NCBI GenBank assembly: GCA_030629925.1
Contig: DAOVOB010000105.1
Span: 1 to 5,348 of the forward strand
Origin: Fidelibacterota bacterium
GTDB lineage: Bacteria; Fidelibacterota; Fidelibacteria; Fidelibacterales; Fidelibacteraceae
DNA length: 5,348 bases
Direction: 5' to 3'
How positions within the stretch are numbered: the first letter of the stretch is position 1; each line of letters begins with the position of its first letter. Shown here in pieces: positions 5,301-5,348 of this stretch. The position numbers and the translations under genes are program-made. The notes below the pieces were generated by a model, which was not told the origin of the DNA, did no database searches, and was given only the letters and a program-made list of their open reading frames with translations.

Positions 5301-5348
5301 TAAAAGAATCTATCCGCAGATTCCACCGATTAACACAGATAATTATAC

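Larger units (their letters stand above)
5041..5348. other. Non-coding stretch made of short repeat-like pieces
   Basis: About 300 nt without a credible gene on either strand. The part next to the operon (5041-5090) is AT-rich and probably holds the promoter. Beyond it lie in turn CGTGARA heptamers interrupted by a GC-rich hairpin segment (5098-5175), a CCTCACACAGAGACAC stretch (5184-5199), a GTCATCCTGAGCGAAG element (5248-5263) flanked by near-identical 11-bp direct repeats, and a CCGCAGATT / ATTAACACAGAT stretch (5313-5340). Such short sequence families are known to recur between genes in many environmental bacterial genomes; the comparison is from memory. Confidence 0.6.

Noticed and set aside
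5098..5348. CRISPR array in the repeat-rich tail
   Set aside because: The repeats are 7-16 bp, of different families and irregularly spaced; there are no uniform 25-40-bp repeats with regular spacers and no cas gene.
5041..5348. tRNA or other structured RNA gene
   Set aside because: No cloverleaf, TTCGA-type T-loop with matching stems, or known RNA motif could be found; the GTCGAAGGATC stretch belongs to the repeat-like element.

Overview
The window carries five protein genes, all on the minus strand. The sequence suggests an uncultured or poorly known Gram-negative-type bacterium of moderate G+C content (low 40s percent, estimated by eye). Three genes encode lipoproteins with N-terminal lipoboxes and one encodes a protein with a Sec signal peptide. 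Most starts have good Shine-Dalgarno sequences (AAGGAG, AAAGGA, GAGGA), which argues against typical Bacteroidota, where SD use is weak. The tail holds short intergenic repeats of a kind I recall from environmental genomes of the Bacteroidota/FCB-like and candidate phyla. No marker gene is present, so the phylum stays open.

Layout in transcription order (high to low coordinates). Positions 5348-5029 are non-coding: a mosaic of short repeats, then a possible -10 box and an SD. Next is a tight four-gene cluster: an M18-family metallo-aminopeptidase (5028-3616), a small secreted protein of unknown function (3612-3250), a UshA/5'-nucleotidase-family lipoprotein (3236-1776) and an NlpC/P60-like cysteine hydrolase lipoprotein (1779-766). 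The junctions are 3 nt, 13 nt and a 4-nt ATGA overlap, so this is almost certainly one operon. A 149-nt gap follows, with a repeat-like stretch, a candidate promoter and a strong 9-bp inverted repeat. The last gene, a calcineurin-like metallophosphoesterase lipoprotein (616 to beyond position 1), is cut by the window edge just at its GHxH motif.

The genes read as a nutrient-salvage and envelope-hydrolase set. The exported enzymes would remove phosphate from nucleotides or other phosphoesters and probably cleave a peptide or amide bond near the cell envelope. The cytoplasmic M18 enzyme would trim imported peptides. This joint role is inferred from co-location. I see no tRNA, rRNA, CRISPR array, transposase or phage gene. 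I do not see a clearly new defence or mobile system. The most unusual items are the divergent NlpC/P60-like lipoprotein, the unrecognised small secreted protein inside the operon, and the repeat mosaic at the right end.
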